Positions 30,623 to 38,641 of a DNA stretch of 64,000 nucleotides are shown here, piece by piece. The DNA is from CAZJRB01 sp964547995 (GTDB lineage Bacteria > Planctomycetota > Planctomycetia > Pirellulales > Thermoguttaceae), in contig CAZJRB010000017.1 of the NCBI GenBank assembly GCA_964547995.1, forward strand, positions 16,178-80,177, written 5' to 3'. A model generated the notes under the pieces. It saw only the letters and a program-made list of their open reading frames with translations, had not been told where the DNA came from and did no database searches. Each line of letters starts with the position of its first letter. Position 1 is the stretch's first letter. The translations under genes were made by a program, and so were the position numbers.

Positions 30623-31408
30623 GTGGAGATCCTACGGTCGGCCCGCGAAATCGCCCAGATGCGTAAAGCCGGCTTGCTCGTTTGGGAGGCGCACCAGTTG
30701 ATGAGGTCGATGATCCGCCCGGGCGTGACAACCGGGGAACTCGACGCAGTGGTCGAAGAGTTCTTCGGCAAGAACAACGCCAAGCCGTTGTTCAAGGGAG
30801 TTCCCGGAAAGGTCCCCTTTCCGGCCGTGTGCTGTATCTCGATCAACGAAGAGGTGGTCCATGGCATTCCGGGGCCGAGAAAGCTCGTGGAAGGCGATAT
30901 TGTCAGCATCGACACCGGCTGCAAACTGAACGGTTGGTGTGGCGATGCCGCGGCCACGTATCCGGTCGGGCAAGTGACCCCCGCCGTGCAACGGTTGCTC
31001 GACGTCACCCGGCAGGTCTTGGAGTTATCGATCAAGTTGATGGGCGAACGGTCTCGCTGGAGCGAGATCGCCGCAGAAATGGAGAAGTTCGTCAAGAAAC
31101 ACAAGTTTTCCGTCGTCGAGGATTTCGTGGGCCACGGTATCGGCCGGGAGATGCACGAGGAGCCGCAAGTTCCCAATTTCGTCAGCAGTCAACTTCGCCG
31201 CGGCGGAGACTTCAAATTGGTGCCCGGATTGGTGATCGCCGTCGAACCGATGGTCAACATGGGAACCAAGCGGGTTCGGACCCGCGCCGACCACTGGACC
31301 CAGATCACCCGAGACTCCTTGCCGAGTGCGCATTTCGAACATACCATTGCGCTGACCGAGTCGGGTCCGGAACTGTTGACGGCGGGGAGAAACGGGGAGA
31401 GCTGGTGA
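30623..31408 (+). CDS. map: Methionine aminopeptidase, type I
   Basis: The enzyme removes the initiator methionine from new proteins. The five metal ligands are visible: Asp97 (SIDTGCKL), Asp108 (CGDAA), His171 (VGHGIGREMHEEP), Glu208 (AVEPMV) and Glu239 (HFEHTIALTE). The substrate histidine His80 is in EEVVHGIPG. The start is GTG at 30623 with AAGGAG about 10 nt upstream. It has 261 residues. In many bacteria infA follows; here it does not, and rpmJ comes 239 nt later behind its own promoter. Confidence 0.96.
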   Translation: MEILRSAREIAQMRKAGLLVWEAHQLMRSMIRPGVTTGELDAVVEEFFGKNNAKPLFKGVPGKVPFPAVCCISINEEVVHGIPGPRKLVEGDIVSIDTGCKLNGWCGDAAATYPVGQVTPAVQRLLDVTRQVLELSIKLMGERSRWSEIAAEMEKFVKKHKFSVVEDFVGHGIGREMHEEPQVPNFVSSQLRRGGDFKLVPGLVIAVEPMVNMGTKRVRTRADHWTQITRDSLPSAHFEHTIALTESGPELLTAGRNGESW

Positions 31409-31580
31409 CGGCCGCCTGTGGGAGGCCGGTGTTCAAACGTGGGTGACCGGTGCCGTTGAGATAGGCAGGATAGGTGGCTTTGTGGGGCCCTGGCAGGTCC
31501 TTTGGTGCAAAAAGGAGGCCAAATCGACCCAAAAACTCGCCAAGTGGGGTAGAAACGGGATAATTCTCGGCCCGCGGCCC

Positions 31581-31609
31581 TTGTGTAGCTCGGCCCGAGT
31601 TCTTATACT
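31581..31609 (+). promoter_or_regulatory. Promoter of the rpmJ-rpsM-rpsK-rpsD-rpoA-rplQ unit
   Basis: TTGTGT (31581-31586), a 17-bp spacer and TATACT (31604-31609). The predicted start near 31616 gives a leader of about 30 nt before rpmJ. The region 31409-31580 between map and this promoter holds no gene. Confidence 0.6.
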
Positions 31610-31647
31610 GAGATGTTTGGTCTGATGGGCAGTGATGGCGGGAAGTC

Positions 31648-31761
31648 ATGAAAGTTCGAGCCAGCGTCAAGCGAATTTGCGAGCACTGCAAGATCGTCCG
31701 TCGCCGGGGCGTCGTCTACGTGGTTTGCAGCAATCCACGTCACAAGCAGCGACAGGGGTAG
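31648..31761 (+). CDS. rpmJ: 50S ribosomal protein L36
   Basis: A 37-codon gene with product MKVRASVKRICEHCKIVRRR and a C-terminus ending NPRHKQRQG. The zinc ligands Cys11, Cys14, Cys27 and His32 are all present, so this is the zinc-binding form. GGGAAG lies 5 nt before the ATG. It leads the alpha-operon part of the cluster, 24 nt before rpsM, the normal order when infA is absent. Confidence 0.96.
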   Translation: MKVRASVKRICEHCKIVRRRGVVYVVCSNPRHKQRQG

Positions 31762-31785
31762 TGAGTTGGTAGGGAGCTTGCAAAT

Positions 31786-32169
31786 ATGCCGCGTTTGCTA
31801 GGCGTCGACATACCGAACGATCGCCCGACCGTTGTGGCACTTACATACCTCTATGGCGTGGGCCCGAGAACCGCTCGTACGCTGTGTCACAACGCCGGGA
31901 TTAACCCGCATGTGCGGGCACGTGACCTGCGCGAGGATGAGCTGGGCCGACTGGCCGCTTTGTTGGACAAGGATTATGTCGTCGAAGGCCAACTGCGGCG
32001 ACAGCGGAACCAGAACATCATCCGGTTGCGCGATATCGGCTGTTACCGCGGGCTGAGGCACCGCCGCGGACTACCCGTCCGCGGCCAGCGCACCCGAACT
32101 AACGCGCGGACCCGCAAGGGGCCCAAAAAGACGGTGGCCGGAAAGAAGGGTGTCAAGGACCTGCGCTGA
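31786..32169 (+). CDS. rpsM: 30S ribosomal protein S13
   Basis: S13 contacts the P-site tRNA and forms bridges to the 50S subunit. It begins MPRLLGVDIPNDRPTVVALT and contains the helix-two-turn-helix motif (YGVGPRTARTLCHNAGIN) and the basic tail RGLPVRGQRTRTNARTRKGP. It has 127 residues, normal. Stop at 32169, followed by a 47-nt gap to rpsK. Confidence 0.97.
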   Translation: MPRLLGVDIPNDRPTVVALTYLYGVGPRTARTLCHNAGINPHVRARDLREDELGRLAALLDKDYVVEGQLRRQRNQNIIRLRDIGCYRGLRHRRGLPVRGQRTRTNARTRKGPKKTVAGKKGVKDLR

Positions 32170-32216
32170 TGATGGGTTACTGACGACAGAATACAGACAA
32201 CCGGAGTTATCGGAAG

Positions 32217-32597
32217 GTGGCGAAACAGAAGCGACGCAAAACCCGTCGTAATGTGGCCGTGGGCATTGCGCACGTCAAGGCGACTTTCAACAACACCACG
32301 ATCACGATCACCGACACGAAGGGGGATACGCTCTGCTGGGCAAGCGCCGGCACCACCGGCTTCAAAGGGAGCCGAAAAAGCACGCCGTTTGCAGGTCAGC
32401 TTGCCGCGCAACAGGTCGCCGAGAAGGCCGTCAAGTTTGGAATGAAAGAAATTGAAGTGAAAGTGAAAGGGCCCGGTAGCGGTCGGGAAAGCGCCATCAC
32501 CTCGCTTCAATCGGCCGGGCTGAAGATCAAGTCGATCGAGGATGTCACACCGCTGCCCCATAACGGTTGCCGCCCCAAGAAACGCCGGCGCGTTTGA
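32217..32597 (+). CDS. rpsK: 30S ribosomal protein S11
   Basis: S11 binds the 16S rRNA platform near the Shine-Dalgarno helix. The start is GTG at 32217 (VAKQKRRKTRRNVAVGIAHVKATFNNT, shortened type). KGSRKSTPFAGQLAAQQVAEKA and the C-terminal DVTPLPHNGCRPKKRRRV are the family signatures, including the Asn-Gly site that becomes isoaspartate in some bacteria. It has 126 residues, and the position is standard. Confidence 0.97.
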   Translation: MAKQKRRKTRRNVAVGIAHVKATFNNTTITITDTKGDTLCWASAGTTGFKGSRKSTPFAGQLAAQQVAEKAVKFGMKEIEVKVKGPGSGRESAITSLQSAGLKIKSIEDVTPLPHNGCRPKKRRRV

Positions 32598-32616
32598 CAC
32601 GGAGTGGAGAGGAATC

Positions 32617-33243
32617 ATGGCTCGAGAGACCGGACCTGTTTGCCGAATGTGCCGCCGCGAGGGTGCGAAGCTGTTTCTGAAGGGACCCCGGTGCGACACC
32701 CCAAAGTGCGCGTTTGAACGTCGTGAGACCCCGCCGGGAATGAACAACTTCCGGCGAGGAAAGCTGACCGACTACGGGCTCCATCTGCGCGAAAAGCAAA
32801 AAGTGAAACATTATTACGGCATGTTGGAACGGCAGTTTCGCAAGTATTTCCGCATGGCGGAACGGGCCAAGGGAAACACCGGCGAAGTGCTGATGAGCTT
32901 GCTGGAACGACGATTGGACAACGTCGTCTGTCGGCTGGGGTTCGGCTTGTCGCGTGCCCAGGCACGCATGCTCGTCAGTCACGGCCACGTTACCGTCAAC
33001 GATTGCCGGGTCGATATCCCCAGCTACCTGACGAAGCCGGGAGACGTAATCAAGGTAAAGGATCGCCCCAAAAGCATGCAACTGGTCAAGGGAAACCTTG
33101 AGGAATCGGGGCGGGAGGTCCCCGATTTTCTGACGCTAGTAGACGGGCCGCAACCCGCCGGGCACGTCGTGCGGCTGCCGGAAGCCGGCGACGTATCTAT
33201 TCCCGTTCAAACCCAACTGATCGTGGAGCTTTGTTCCAAGTAG
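32617..33243 (+). CDS. rpsD: 30S ribosomal protein S4, zinc-binding form
   Basis: S4 starts 16S rRNA folding and helps mRNA unwinding. The ATG at 32617 (MARETGPVCRMCRREGAKLF) is chosen; upstream frame sequence belongs to rpsK. The N-terminal zinc site is intact (Cys9, Cys12, Cys26, Cys31), and the S4 RNA-binding motif follows (LERRLDNVVCRLGFGLSRAQARMLVSHGHVTVN, shortened type). It has 208 residues. It lies between rpsK and rpoA as in the alpha operon. Confidence 0.97.
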   Translation: MARETGPVCRMCRREGAKLFLKGPRCDTPKCAFERRETPPGMNNFRRGKLTDYGLHLREKQKVKHYYGMLERQFRKYFRMAERAKGNTGEVLMSLLERRLDNVVCRLGFGLSRAQARMLVSHGHVTVNDCRVDIPSYLTKPGDVIKVKDRPKSMQLVKGNLEESGREVPDFLTLVDGPQPAGHVVRLPEAGDVSIPVQTQLIVELCSK

Positions 33244-33303
33244 CCGTGATATCGCTCCCCCGAGGTGCCCCGTACTCGCAAGTTATTGGACCGGAGGCTT
33301 CAT

Positions 33304-34302
33304 ATGCGTATTCGATGGCGCGGACTCGAGTTACCCAGTCAGATTACCGCAGAGAAATCGACCCTGTTGCCCACGTACGGCAAGTTCGTCGCCGAACCGT
33401 TTGAACGCGGTTTCGGCGTGACGGTGGGCAACAGCCTTCGACGCGTGTTGCTCTCCAGTCTCGAGGGTAGCGCGGTCACGCAAATCAAACTGCACGGAGT
33501 TCAGCACGAGTTCAGCACGATTCCCGGCGTTGTCGAGGACGCTACCGACATCGTGCTGAACGTCAAGTCGCTGGTGGTGAAGAACTACAGCGAGCAGATG
33601 CGGGTGATCCGGGTGGAGAAGAGCACGGCCGGGGTGGTGACCGGGGCCGACGTCGAAACCGACGACCAGGTCGAAGTCATTAACAAGCATCATGTGGTCG
33701 CCACTTTGACCGAAGACCAGCCGTTCATCCTGGAGATGGTGGTCGAGAACGGGCGGGGATACGTGCCGGCCAACGAGCACACACCCCAAGCCCAGGAAAT
33801 CGGTATTATACCCATCGATGCCGCATACAGCCCCGTAATCCGCGTCCGGTACGATGTCGACGAAACCCGAGTCGGTCAGAAAACCAACTATGACAAGCTC
33901 GCGTTGGAAATCTGGACCAACGGTTCCATTACGCCTGAAATGGCCCTGGTTGAAGCCGCAAAAATCCTCCGTAAGCACCTTAACCCGTTTGTCCAATATA
34001 CGGAATTGGGGGCCATGATTTACAGCGAGGCCCGGACGACCGGAACTTTGGGACTCGATCAGGCTACCGAAGCGAAGCTCTCGATGAGCCTGGCGGAACT
34101 GGATCTCTCGGTTCGGGCAACCAACTGTCTTGAGTCGGAAAACATTGTCACGGTCCGCGACCTGGTTGTCATGACCGAAGATCAATTGCTCGAGGTGCGG
34201 AACTTCGGCGAAACCACGTTGATCGAAGTCCGCGAGAAGCTTGCCGACATAGGGCTTCGAATGGGGATGCGGGTGTCGCCGGCCTCGGCGAGTCCCTTGT
34301 AA
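33304..34302 (+). CDS. rpoA: DNA-directed RNA polymerase alpha subunit
   Basis: The alpha dimer scaffolds polymerase assembly, and its C-terminal domain binds UP elements and activators. The N-terminal domain shows EPFERGFGVTVGNSLRRVLLSSLEGSA (shortened type). The C-terminal helix-hairpin-helix is in AELDLSVRATNCLESENIVTV...EVRNFGETTLIEVREKL. It has 332 residues. The ATG at 33304 starts MRIRWRGLELP; an earlier in-frame ATG (33265) gives non-conserved residues. rplQ follows after 48 nt. Confidence 0.97.
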   Translation: MRIRWRGLELPSQITAEKSTLLPTYGKFVAEPFERGFGVTVGNSLRRVLLSSLEGSAVTQIKLHGVQHEFSTIPGVVEDATDIVLNVKSLVVKNYSEQMRVIRVEKSTAGVVTGADVETDDQVEVINKHHVVATLTEDQPFILEMVVENGRGYVPANEHTPQAQEIGIIPIDAAYSPVIRVRYDVDETRVGQKTNYDKLALEIWTNGSITPEMALVEAAKILRKHLNPFVQYTELGAMIYSEARTTGTLGLDQATEAKLSMSLAELDLSVRATNCLESENIVTVRDLVVMTEDQLLEVRNFGETTLIEVREKLADIGLRMGMRVSPASASPL

Positions 34303-34350
34303 CCTGCGCGCCCCGACGCCGACACTGCTTTCCAAACGGAACACGGTACC

Positions 34351-34992
34351 ATGCGACACAGAAGACGAGGCCGAAAACTCGGCCGCAACCCCAAGCATCA
34401 ACGGGCCCTGCTGCGAAACCTCGCCAGCGCCTTGATCCTTACCGAACGCGATGCGGAATTGGACAACAACGCGCCGGAGGTCAAAGGCCGCATCGTGACC
34501 ACGCTGCAAAAGGCCAAGGAGGTCCGCCCATTGGTGGAACGCTGCATCACGATTGCCCGGCGCGCGCTGCCACATCAGCAGGCAGCCGATAAACTGGAAC
34601 CGAACGTCGAACGCGGGACCGAGAAGTGGCGGTCCTGGCGCAACAGCGAGCAATGGCACGAATGGAACCAGACGATCGCTCCGGTGGTTGCGGCCCGGCG
34701 CCGCGCAATAAAGCTGCTCGGCGACAAGAAGGCGGTCCAAATCCTCTTCGACGAATTGGCCGAGCGATTCGAAGACCGCCCCGGGGGTTACACCCGAATC
34801 CTCCGGCTCGCAACGACGCGCCTCGGCGACGCCGGAACCCGGGCCATCCTCGAATTCGTCGGCGTCAACGACCGGGTACGCAAGGCCGCCGTTAAACCGT
34901 CCTTCGAGGAAGAAACCGAAGACGCGGATGCCGCCGAAAGCGACGCGGAACGGCAAACCCGGGATTCCGCGGACAATACGGAAGAAGAGTGA
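34351..34992 (+). CDS. rplQ: 50S ribosomal protein L17 with insertion and acidic tail
   Basis: The first 60 residues (MRHRRRGRKLGRNPKHQRALLRNLASAL, shortened type) and the block GGYTRILRLATTRLGDAGTRAILEFV are L17. The length of 213 residues is far above the usual 115-130. About 50 residues rich in Trp, Glu and Arg (PHQQAADKLEP to IAPVVAARRRAIKLL) are inserted in the middle. A Glu/Asp/Ser-rich tail of about 35 residues follows the family C-terminus. L17 lies near the tunnel exit, so the extra parts probably sit there. It is the last ribosomal gene of the cluster. Confidence 0.95.
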   Translation: MRHRRRGRKLGRNPKHQRALLRNLASALILTERDAELDNNAPEVKGRIVTTLQKAKEVRPLVERCITIARRALPHQQAADKLEPNVERGTEKWRSWRNSEQWHEWNQTIAPVVAARRRAIKLLGDKKAVQILFDELAERFEDRPGGYTRILRLATTRLGDAGTRAILEFVGVNDRVRKAAVKPSFEEETEDADAAESDAERQTRDSADNTEEE

Positions 34993-35050
34993 AGTTTGCC
35001 GCGAGACAGCCGCGCGCGAACGGCTTCCACGGTCCCAGGAGGGGAAAAGG

Positions 35051-35686
35051 GTGAGTCCCGATCGGCCACGGAAATTACGGGCTCGTTCTGAGAACCCCGC
35101 AGGACTCAATTTCACTCTGCACATGCGCCGCTTGTGTACCGACATGGTGCATCGGGTCGATGACCTGGGGCACATCGACATGTCTCGGGTAGCAGTCAGT
35201 TTCTCTCAAGCCCGAAAATCCACCGACTACGGGATGTTCGCCTCGCTCACTCCCATGCGATTTCCCGGCGGCAAACGGCACATGATCCGGCGAGGAGAAA
35301 CCTGGGGAATCCAGCGGCTGGAAGGTCCTCATGGCCGCGAAATGCTGTACATCCTCAACTTCTACGTGCCGCGGTTCCTCGACATCAACACGCTTCGCGA
35401 GAAACTTCTCACCGTGCTGCACGAGTTGTGGCACATCGGTCCGAAGTTTGACGGCGATTCGCGTCGCTTCCGAGGCCGCTGCCACGCCCACAGTGCTTCT
35501 CAAGAAAGCTACGATGCCCGAGTCGAGATCCTGATGAACCGCTACCTGGCCGCAAAGCCGCCGGAGTCGATCTGCGGCTTTCTCCGACTGAACTTCCGGG
35601 AACTGACAAGTCGCTTTGGAACCGTCATTGGGGAGAAGATTCCCGCTCCAAAACTGTTCCGGGTGGCCCAATCCGGCCGGAGCTAG
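35051..35686 (+). CDS. Putative zinc metallopeptidase (HELWH)
   Basis: I start at the GTG at 35051 because AGGAGGGG at 35037-35044 is ideally placed, giving 211 residues. The zinc-binding HELWH is at 124-128 (LLTVLHELWHIGPKFDGDSRRF). Asp134, Arg143 and His145 lie in a region that could supply the third ligand. The family resembles the putative phage-type metallopeptidase domain (PhageMetallopep) as I remember it; there is no signal peptide, so it should be cytoplasmic. It follows rplQ by 58 nt and may be read from the alpha-operon transcript. Its stop overlaps the stop of the opposing gene at 35683 (shared CTAG). The substrate is unknown. Confidence 0.7.
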   Translation: MSPDRPRKLRARSENPAGLNFTLHMRRLCTDMVHRVDDLGHIDMSRVAVSFSQARKSTDYGMFASLTPMRFPGGKRHMIRRGETWGIQRLEGPHGREMLYILNFYVPRFLDINTLREKLLTVLHELWHIGPKFDGDSRRFRGRCHAHSASQESYDARVEILMNRYLAAKPPESICGFLRLNFRELTSRFGTVIGEKIPAPKLFRVAQSGRS

Positions 35687-35970
35687 GCGGAATCGTCCTC
35701 GGCGAACGCGAAGCCGCCGCACTTGGGACACTTCATATCGATGTCGATCAGCTCGCCGAGAAACAGACTATCGCAGTTCTCCGGTGTGATTTCACCCGTC
35801 GGACAAGCACTCTCGGGATGGCCGAAACTCTCGATGTAATGCTGGTAGTCGAAGCGTAATGCCCGTTCCAACCCCCGGCGACGGAGTTCCTTGATGTAGT
35901 CCACGTCTTTCGGACCGATCACCAACGGCAGCCCGCAACTTGCACAACGATCCGAGACTATTCGTCGCAT
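35683..35970 (-). CDS. Small six-cysteine zinc-ribbon-like protein
   Basis: A 95-residue cytoplasmic protein with Cys9/Cys12 (CASCGL) and Cys81/Cys84 (CPKCGG), plus Cys56 and Cys66. The outer two pairs could make one zinc ribbon, with a helical middle (VDYIKELRRRGLERALRF). The ATG at 35970 is the only good start. It converges on the metallopeptidase gene with overlapping stop codons. I do not recognise a family; two-pair Cys proteins of this size are often nucleic-acid- or partner-binding, but nothing here decides that. Confidence 0.65.
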   Translation of the reverse strand: MRRIVSDRCASCGLPLVIGPKDVDYIKELRRRGLERALRFDYQHYIESFGHPESACPTGEITPENCDSLFLGELIDIDMKCPKCGGFAFAEDDSA

Positions 35971-36201
35971 GCCCTATCCCCTCTCATTAGCGAATATACA
36001 GATCAGATTAAGCCGAAGTATGCGCCAGCACTATTCTAGCAGCTTTTTTCGTTTTTTGCCAGCATTAGTCCGGGGCACAGGCCGATTTGCTGCCCCCGCT
36101 GTAGCAGGGGCTTCAAGGCGGCATTGACATACCGGGCTCTTGCCGATACGCTCCTTTCCTCAATTGTGTCCCCTCTCTTGTCTTCTTTTTCTTCACCGAC
36201 C

Positions 36202-37068
36202 ATGGTCTCATCGTTGGGCCGATGTTCCATCCTGCTGCCCGTGTTCTGCGTGCTGGTAGGGTGTTCGAGTATGCCGAACAAGAAGGGGAAATCCCCGCTT
36301 CGGCCCGCGCAGATGTCGGACAACAGTTGCGCGTTGGAAATCTTCTTCGTCCGCTTTCCGTTTGACGATCCTGAGGCGAACATCCAGCTCTGGGAAGAGG
36401 TCGACGAGCAGCATTTTCCAGCCAGGCTGAGGAAACACCTGGCGAGCAACGGGTTTCGCATTGGCTTGGTGGGTGGGCAAATGCCGATCACCCTGTCCAG
36501 GCTGATGGAACTGAGCGACAAGCCCGGACCGACCGGCGAGGCGGTAACGACGGAAGCGGCCGAGATGCAAGAGGAACCCCGGGTGGTGCGCCGCCAATTA
36601 CACAGCCGCGCCGGCCGCCGCAATGAGATCGTCTCTTCCGGCACCTACGAACAATTGCCCGTCCTGATTGCCGCCGACGGGCAAGTCGGCGGTCAAATCT
36701 ACCATCAGGCTCAAGCGATCTGGACGGTGAAGACATTCCCGCAAAGCGACGGTTGTGTCCGCCTGGAATTGGTGCCCGAGTTGCATTACGGCCGGCCCCG
36801 ACAGCGCTGGGTCGGCGGTCAAGGGATGCTTCGGCTCGAGGCGGGCCGCCCGCGACGTGTCTTCAACGACATGAGCACTTCGGCGGTGCTCTCGCCGGGT
36901 GCAATGCTGCTGATGAGCAGCTTACCCAACCGCTCCGGCAGCCTGGGACATCACTTCTTTTCGGAAGAAAAGGGGCGACTTGAACAGAAGCTCATGGTCA
37001 TACGCCTTGCACAAACCCAGCATGACGAGCTGTTCAGCCCGCCCGAAGTGTTGGACCTCGAAAAGTAG
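36202..37068 (+). CDS. Putative lipoprotein of unknown function
   Basis: I start at the ATG at 36202 because it gives a proper lipoprotein signal: MVSSLGRCSILLPVFCVLVG followed by Cys21. The mature domain (267 residues) contains RPAQMSDNSCALEIFFVRFPFDD, a folded middle region with VRLELVPELHYGRP, and a C-terminal AVLSPGAMLLMSS segment. It does not match a family I can name; similar 'hypothetical lipoproteins' occur in planctomycetes as I recall. It would be anchored in the outer or inner membrane. The frame is open for 26 more codons upstream, but those are not signal-like. It is followed by the convergent aldolase gene. Confidence 0.7.
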   Translation: MVSSLGRCSILLPVFCVLVGCSSMPNKKGKSPLRPAQMSDNSCALEIFFVRFPFDDPEANIQLWEEVDEQHFPARLRKHLASNGFRIGLVGGQMPITLSRLMELSDKPGPTGEAVTTEAAEMQEEPRVVRRQLHSRAGRRNEIVSSGTYEQLPVLIAADGQVGGQIYHQAQAIWTVKTFPQSDGCVRLELVPELHYGRPRQRWVGGQGMLRLEAGRPRRVFNDMSTSAVLSPGAMLLMSSLPNRSGSLGHHFFSEEKGRLEQKLMVIRLAQTQHDELFSPPEVLDLEK

Positions 37069-37100
37069 CCACAACAAAAAGCCCGCGGGCCGCATCCGAG

Positions 37101-37118
37101 AAAACGGGAGCTTCCCGT
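37101..37118 (-). terminator. Probable terminator of the aldolase gene
   Basis: On the minus strand, ACGGGA-AGC-TCCCGT is followed by TTTTC. It lies 31-48 bp downstream of the aldolase stop at 37149, between convergent genes. The stem is short, so confidence is moderate. Confidence 0.45.
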
Positions 37119-37148
37119 GAGCTTCGGGGGTTCCTTCGACGGGTTTGC

Positions 37149-38132
37149 TTACGTGGCCCGGATCGTCTCGCGGACGCTTTCCAATTGCCCTGCCGAGCCG
37201 AGCTTGCTGTTCTTGTGGGCGATGTAGTCGGCATAAGCGGGCATAAACGTCTTGCCGGGGGTCCGCGGGTCGAAATCCTCCGGCTTGTCGCGGAACGACT
37301 CCCGGTACATGGCACACCAGACCAACCGCCCGTCCGTGTCGATGTTCACTTTGCACACCCCCATCTTGGCGCCCGGCAGGTACTGGTCCTCCGGCACGCC
37401 GCTGGTGCTTTTCATCTGGCCGCCGGCGTTGTTGATCCGATCGACCCACTCCTTGGGTACGCTGCTGGAACCGTGCATCACCAGCGGAAACCGCTCCGGC
37501 AACGCCTTCTGGATTTTCTCGAGCACGTCGAAGTGCAGGCCTTGCGAGCCGGCGAACTTGTAGGCGCCGTGGGAAGTCCCAATTGCCACAGCCAGCGAAT
37601 CGCAGCCGCTCCGCTCGACGAACTCGGCCGCCTGGTCCGGCTCGGTCAGGCAAACGCTCCCGACCACATCCTCTTCCACCCCGCCGAGCTGGCCCAGTTC
37701 GGCCTCGACGACAATACCCTTCTCGCGGGCACGATCGACGACCCGCTTCGTAACCTCGATGTTCTCTTCGAGGGGGTGGTGCGAAGCGTCGATCATCACC
37801 GAGCTGTAAAAACCGCTGTCAATGCAGTCGTAGCAGGCCTCCTCGGTGCCATGGTCGAGATGGACGGCAAAAATCGCCTCCGGGAAGATATCATCGGCCG
37901 TGCGGATCATGGCTTCCAGGAACCGCTTGTCGGTGTACGCGCGGGCGCCGCGGGAAATCTGGACGATAAACGGGGCGCTCTTCGAGCCGTCGACCGCCTC
38001 GTCGTTCGATTTCGATTTGCCCAGGTTCCCGCGGAAAAGCCCGACGGTCTGCTCGAGATTGTTAATGTTGTAAGCCCCCACGGCATACTTGCCGTAGGCG
38101 TGTGAGAAAAGCTGCTCGGTGGTGACAATCAT
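37149..38132 (-). CDS. fba: Fructose-bisphosphate aldolase, class II
   Basis: The enzyme splits or forms fructose 1,6-bisphosphate in glycolysis and gluconeogenesis, using zinc. The zinc-binding segment AVHLDHGTEEACYDCIDSGF (shortened type) is near residue 90, with SVMIDASHHPLEEN, AIGTSHGAYKF and VMHGSSSVPKEW following. NIDTDGRLVW near residue 270 is the substrate-binding region. It has 327 residues, a length seen in the longer class IIA-like branch. The ATG at 38132 begins MIVTTEQLFSHAYGKYAVGAYN (shortened type). It stands alone, with the candidate noncoding RNA gene upstream on the opposite strand. Confidence 0.95.
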   Translation of the reverse strand: MIVTTEQLFSHAYGKYAVGAYNINNLEQTVGLFRGNLGKSKSNDEAVDGSKSAPFIVQISRGARAYTDKRFLEAMIRTADDIFPEAIFAVHLDHGTEEACYDCIDSGFYSSVMIDASHHPLEENIEVTKRVVDRAREKGIVVEAELGQLGGVEEDVVGSVCLTEPDQAAEFVERSGCDSLAVAIGTSHGAYKFAGSQGLHFDVLEKIQKALPERFPLVMHGSSSVPKEWVDRINNAGGQMKSTSGVPEDQYLPGAKMGVCKVNIDTDGRLVWCAMYRESFRDKPEDFDPRTPGKTFMPAYADYIAHKNSKLGSAGQLESVRETIRAT

Positions 38133-38278
38133 GGAATACGTCTTCTCCTTTCTTAAGCATGGGGTCGCCCGAAGTTGACAATCTACCCGATGATCCGCAG
38201 GGATACCAGGGGTTCTTTTGGGGGATTATGCTAGCACTCCTGGCCCGAAAAAACTGCCCTTTTGGGCGGAAATCGCCC

Positions 38279-38307
38279 TTGACGCGAAATGGGAATTTCC
38301 ATATTCT
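38279..38307 (+). promoter_or_regulatory. Promoter of candidate noncoding RNA
   Basis: TTGACG (38279-38284), a 17-bp spacer and TATTCT (38302-38307). The predicted start is near 38314. There is no plus-strand protein gene before the terminator at 38562. Confidence 0.65.
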
Positions 38308-38313
38308 CGCCCC

Positions 38314-38623
38314 CTCAAGAGACAAGCAAACTTCTGCTGGGGCAGTTCTCTTTGGCGAAGTAACCCTTTACACCCACCCCAAAACACAACGAATCCACGT
38401 GGATGGGCCCGCACCTGGGTATTCCGTGAAATCGAAATGCCTGCGGACCACGAAGCGTTCGACTGCTTGCATGGAGGCAAGTGGCACGCTTCGGATATAT
38501 TGACAGCACCCGGTGCGGCAGCCGACCCCTCCCGCCGGCAACCGCATGCGAGGAGCCAATCGCTCCCGGAAAAGTCAGATGTCCTTTGCCCCCCTGGGAC
38601 GCCGGTTTTCCGGGAGCTTTTTT
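38314..38623 (+). ncRNA. Candidate independent structured noncoding RNA, about 310 nt
   Basis: This stretch has a promoter (38279-38307), a strong intrinsic terminator (38562-38623) and no convincing protein frame. Visible helices include AAGAGA/TCTCTT (38317-38322 with 38347-38352) enclosing CTGC-TGGGG-GCAG-like pairing (38334-38345), the 12-nt palindrome ATCCACGTGGAT, and CGAAGCG/CGCTTCG (38451-38457 with 38487-38493) enclosing CTTGC/GCAAG (38466-38470 with 38477-38481). I do not find signatures of tmRNA (tRNA-like ends, tag frame), RNase P RNA (GAGGAAAGTCC) or SRP RNA (GGAAGCAGC-type loop), and it is long for 6S RNA. An 83-codon open frame from 38438 runs through the terminator and is probably chance. 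It may be a lineage-specific RNA. It lies between aldolase and glgC, both on the other strand. Confidence 0.55.
38562..38623 (+). terminator. Intrinsic terminator of the candidate RNA
   Basis: A perfect 12-bp stem, GCTCCCGGAAAA (38562-38573) and TTTTCCGGGAGC (38606-38617), with a 32-nt loop is followed by six T residues (38618-38623). On the minus strand the stem is not followed by a T-run, so it serves the plus strand. Confidence 0.75.
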
Positions 38624-38641
38624 CTGCGCCGCCTCCGGCGT

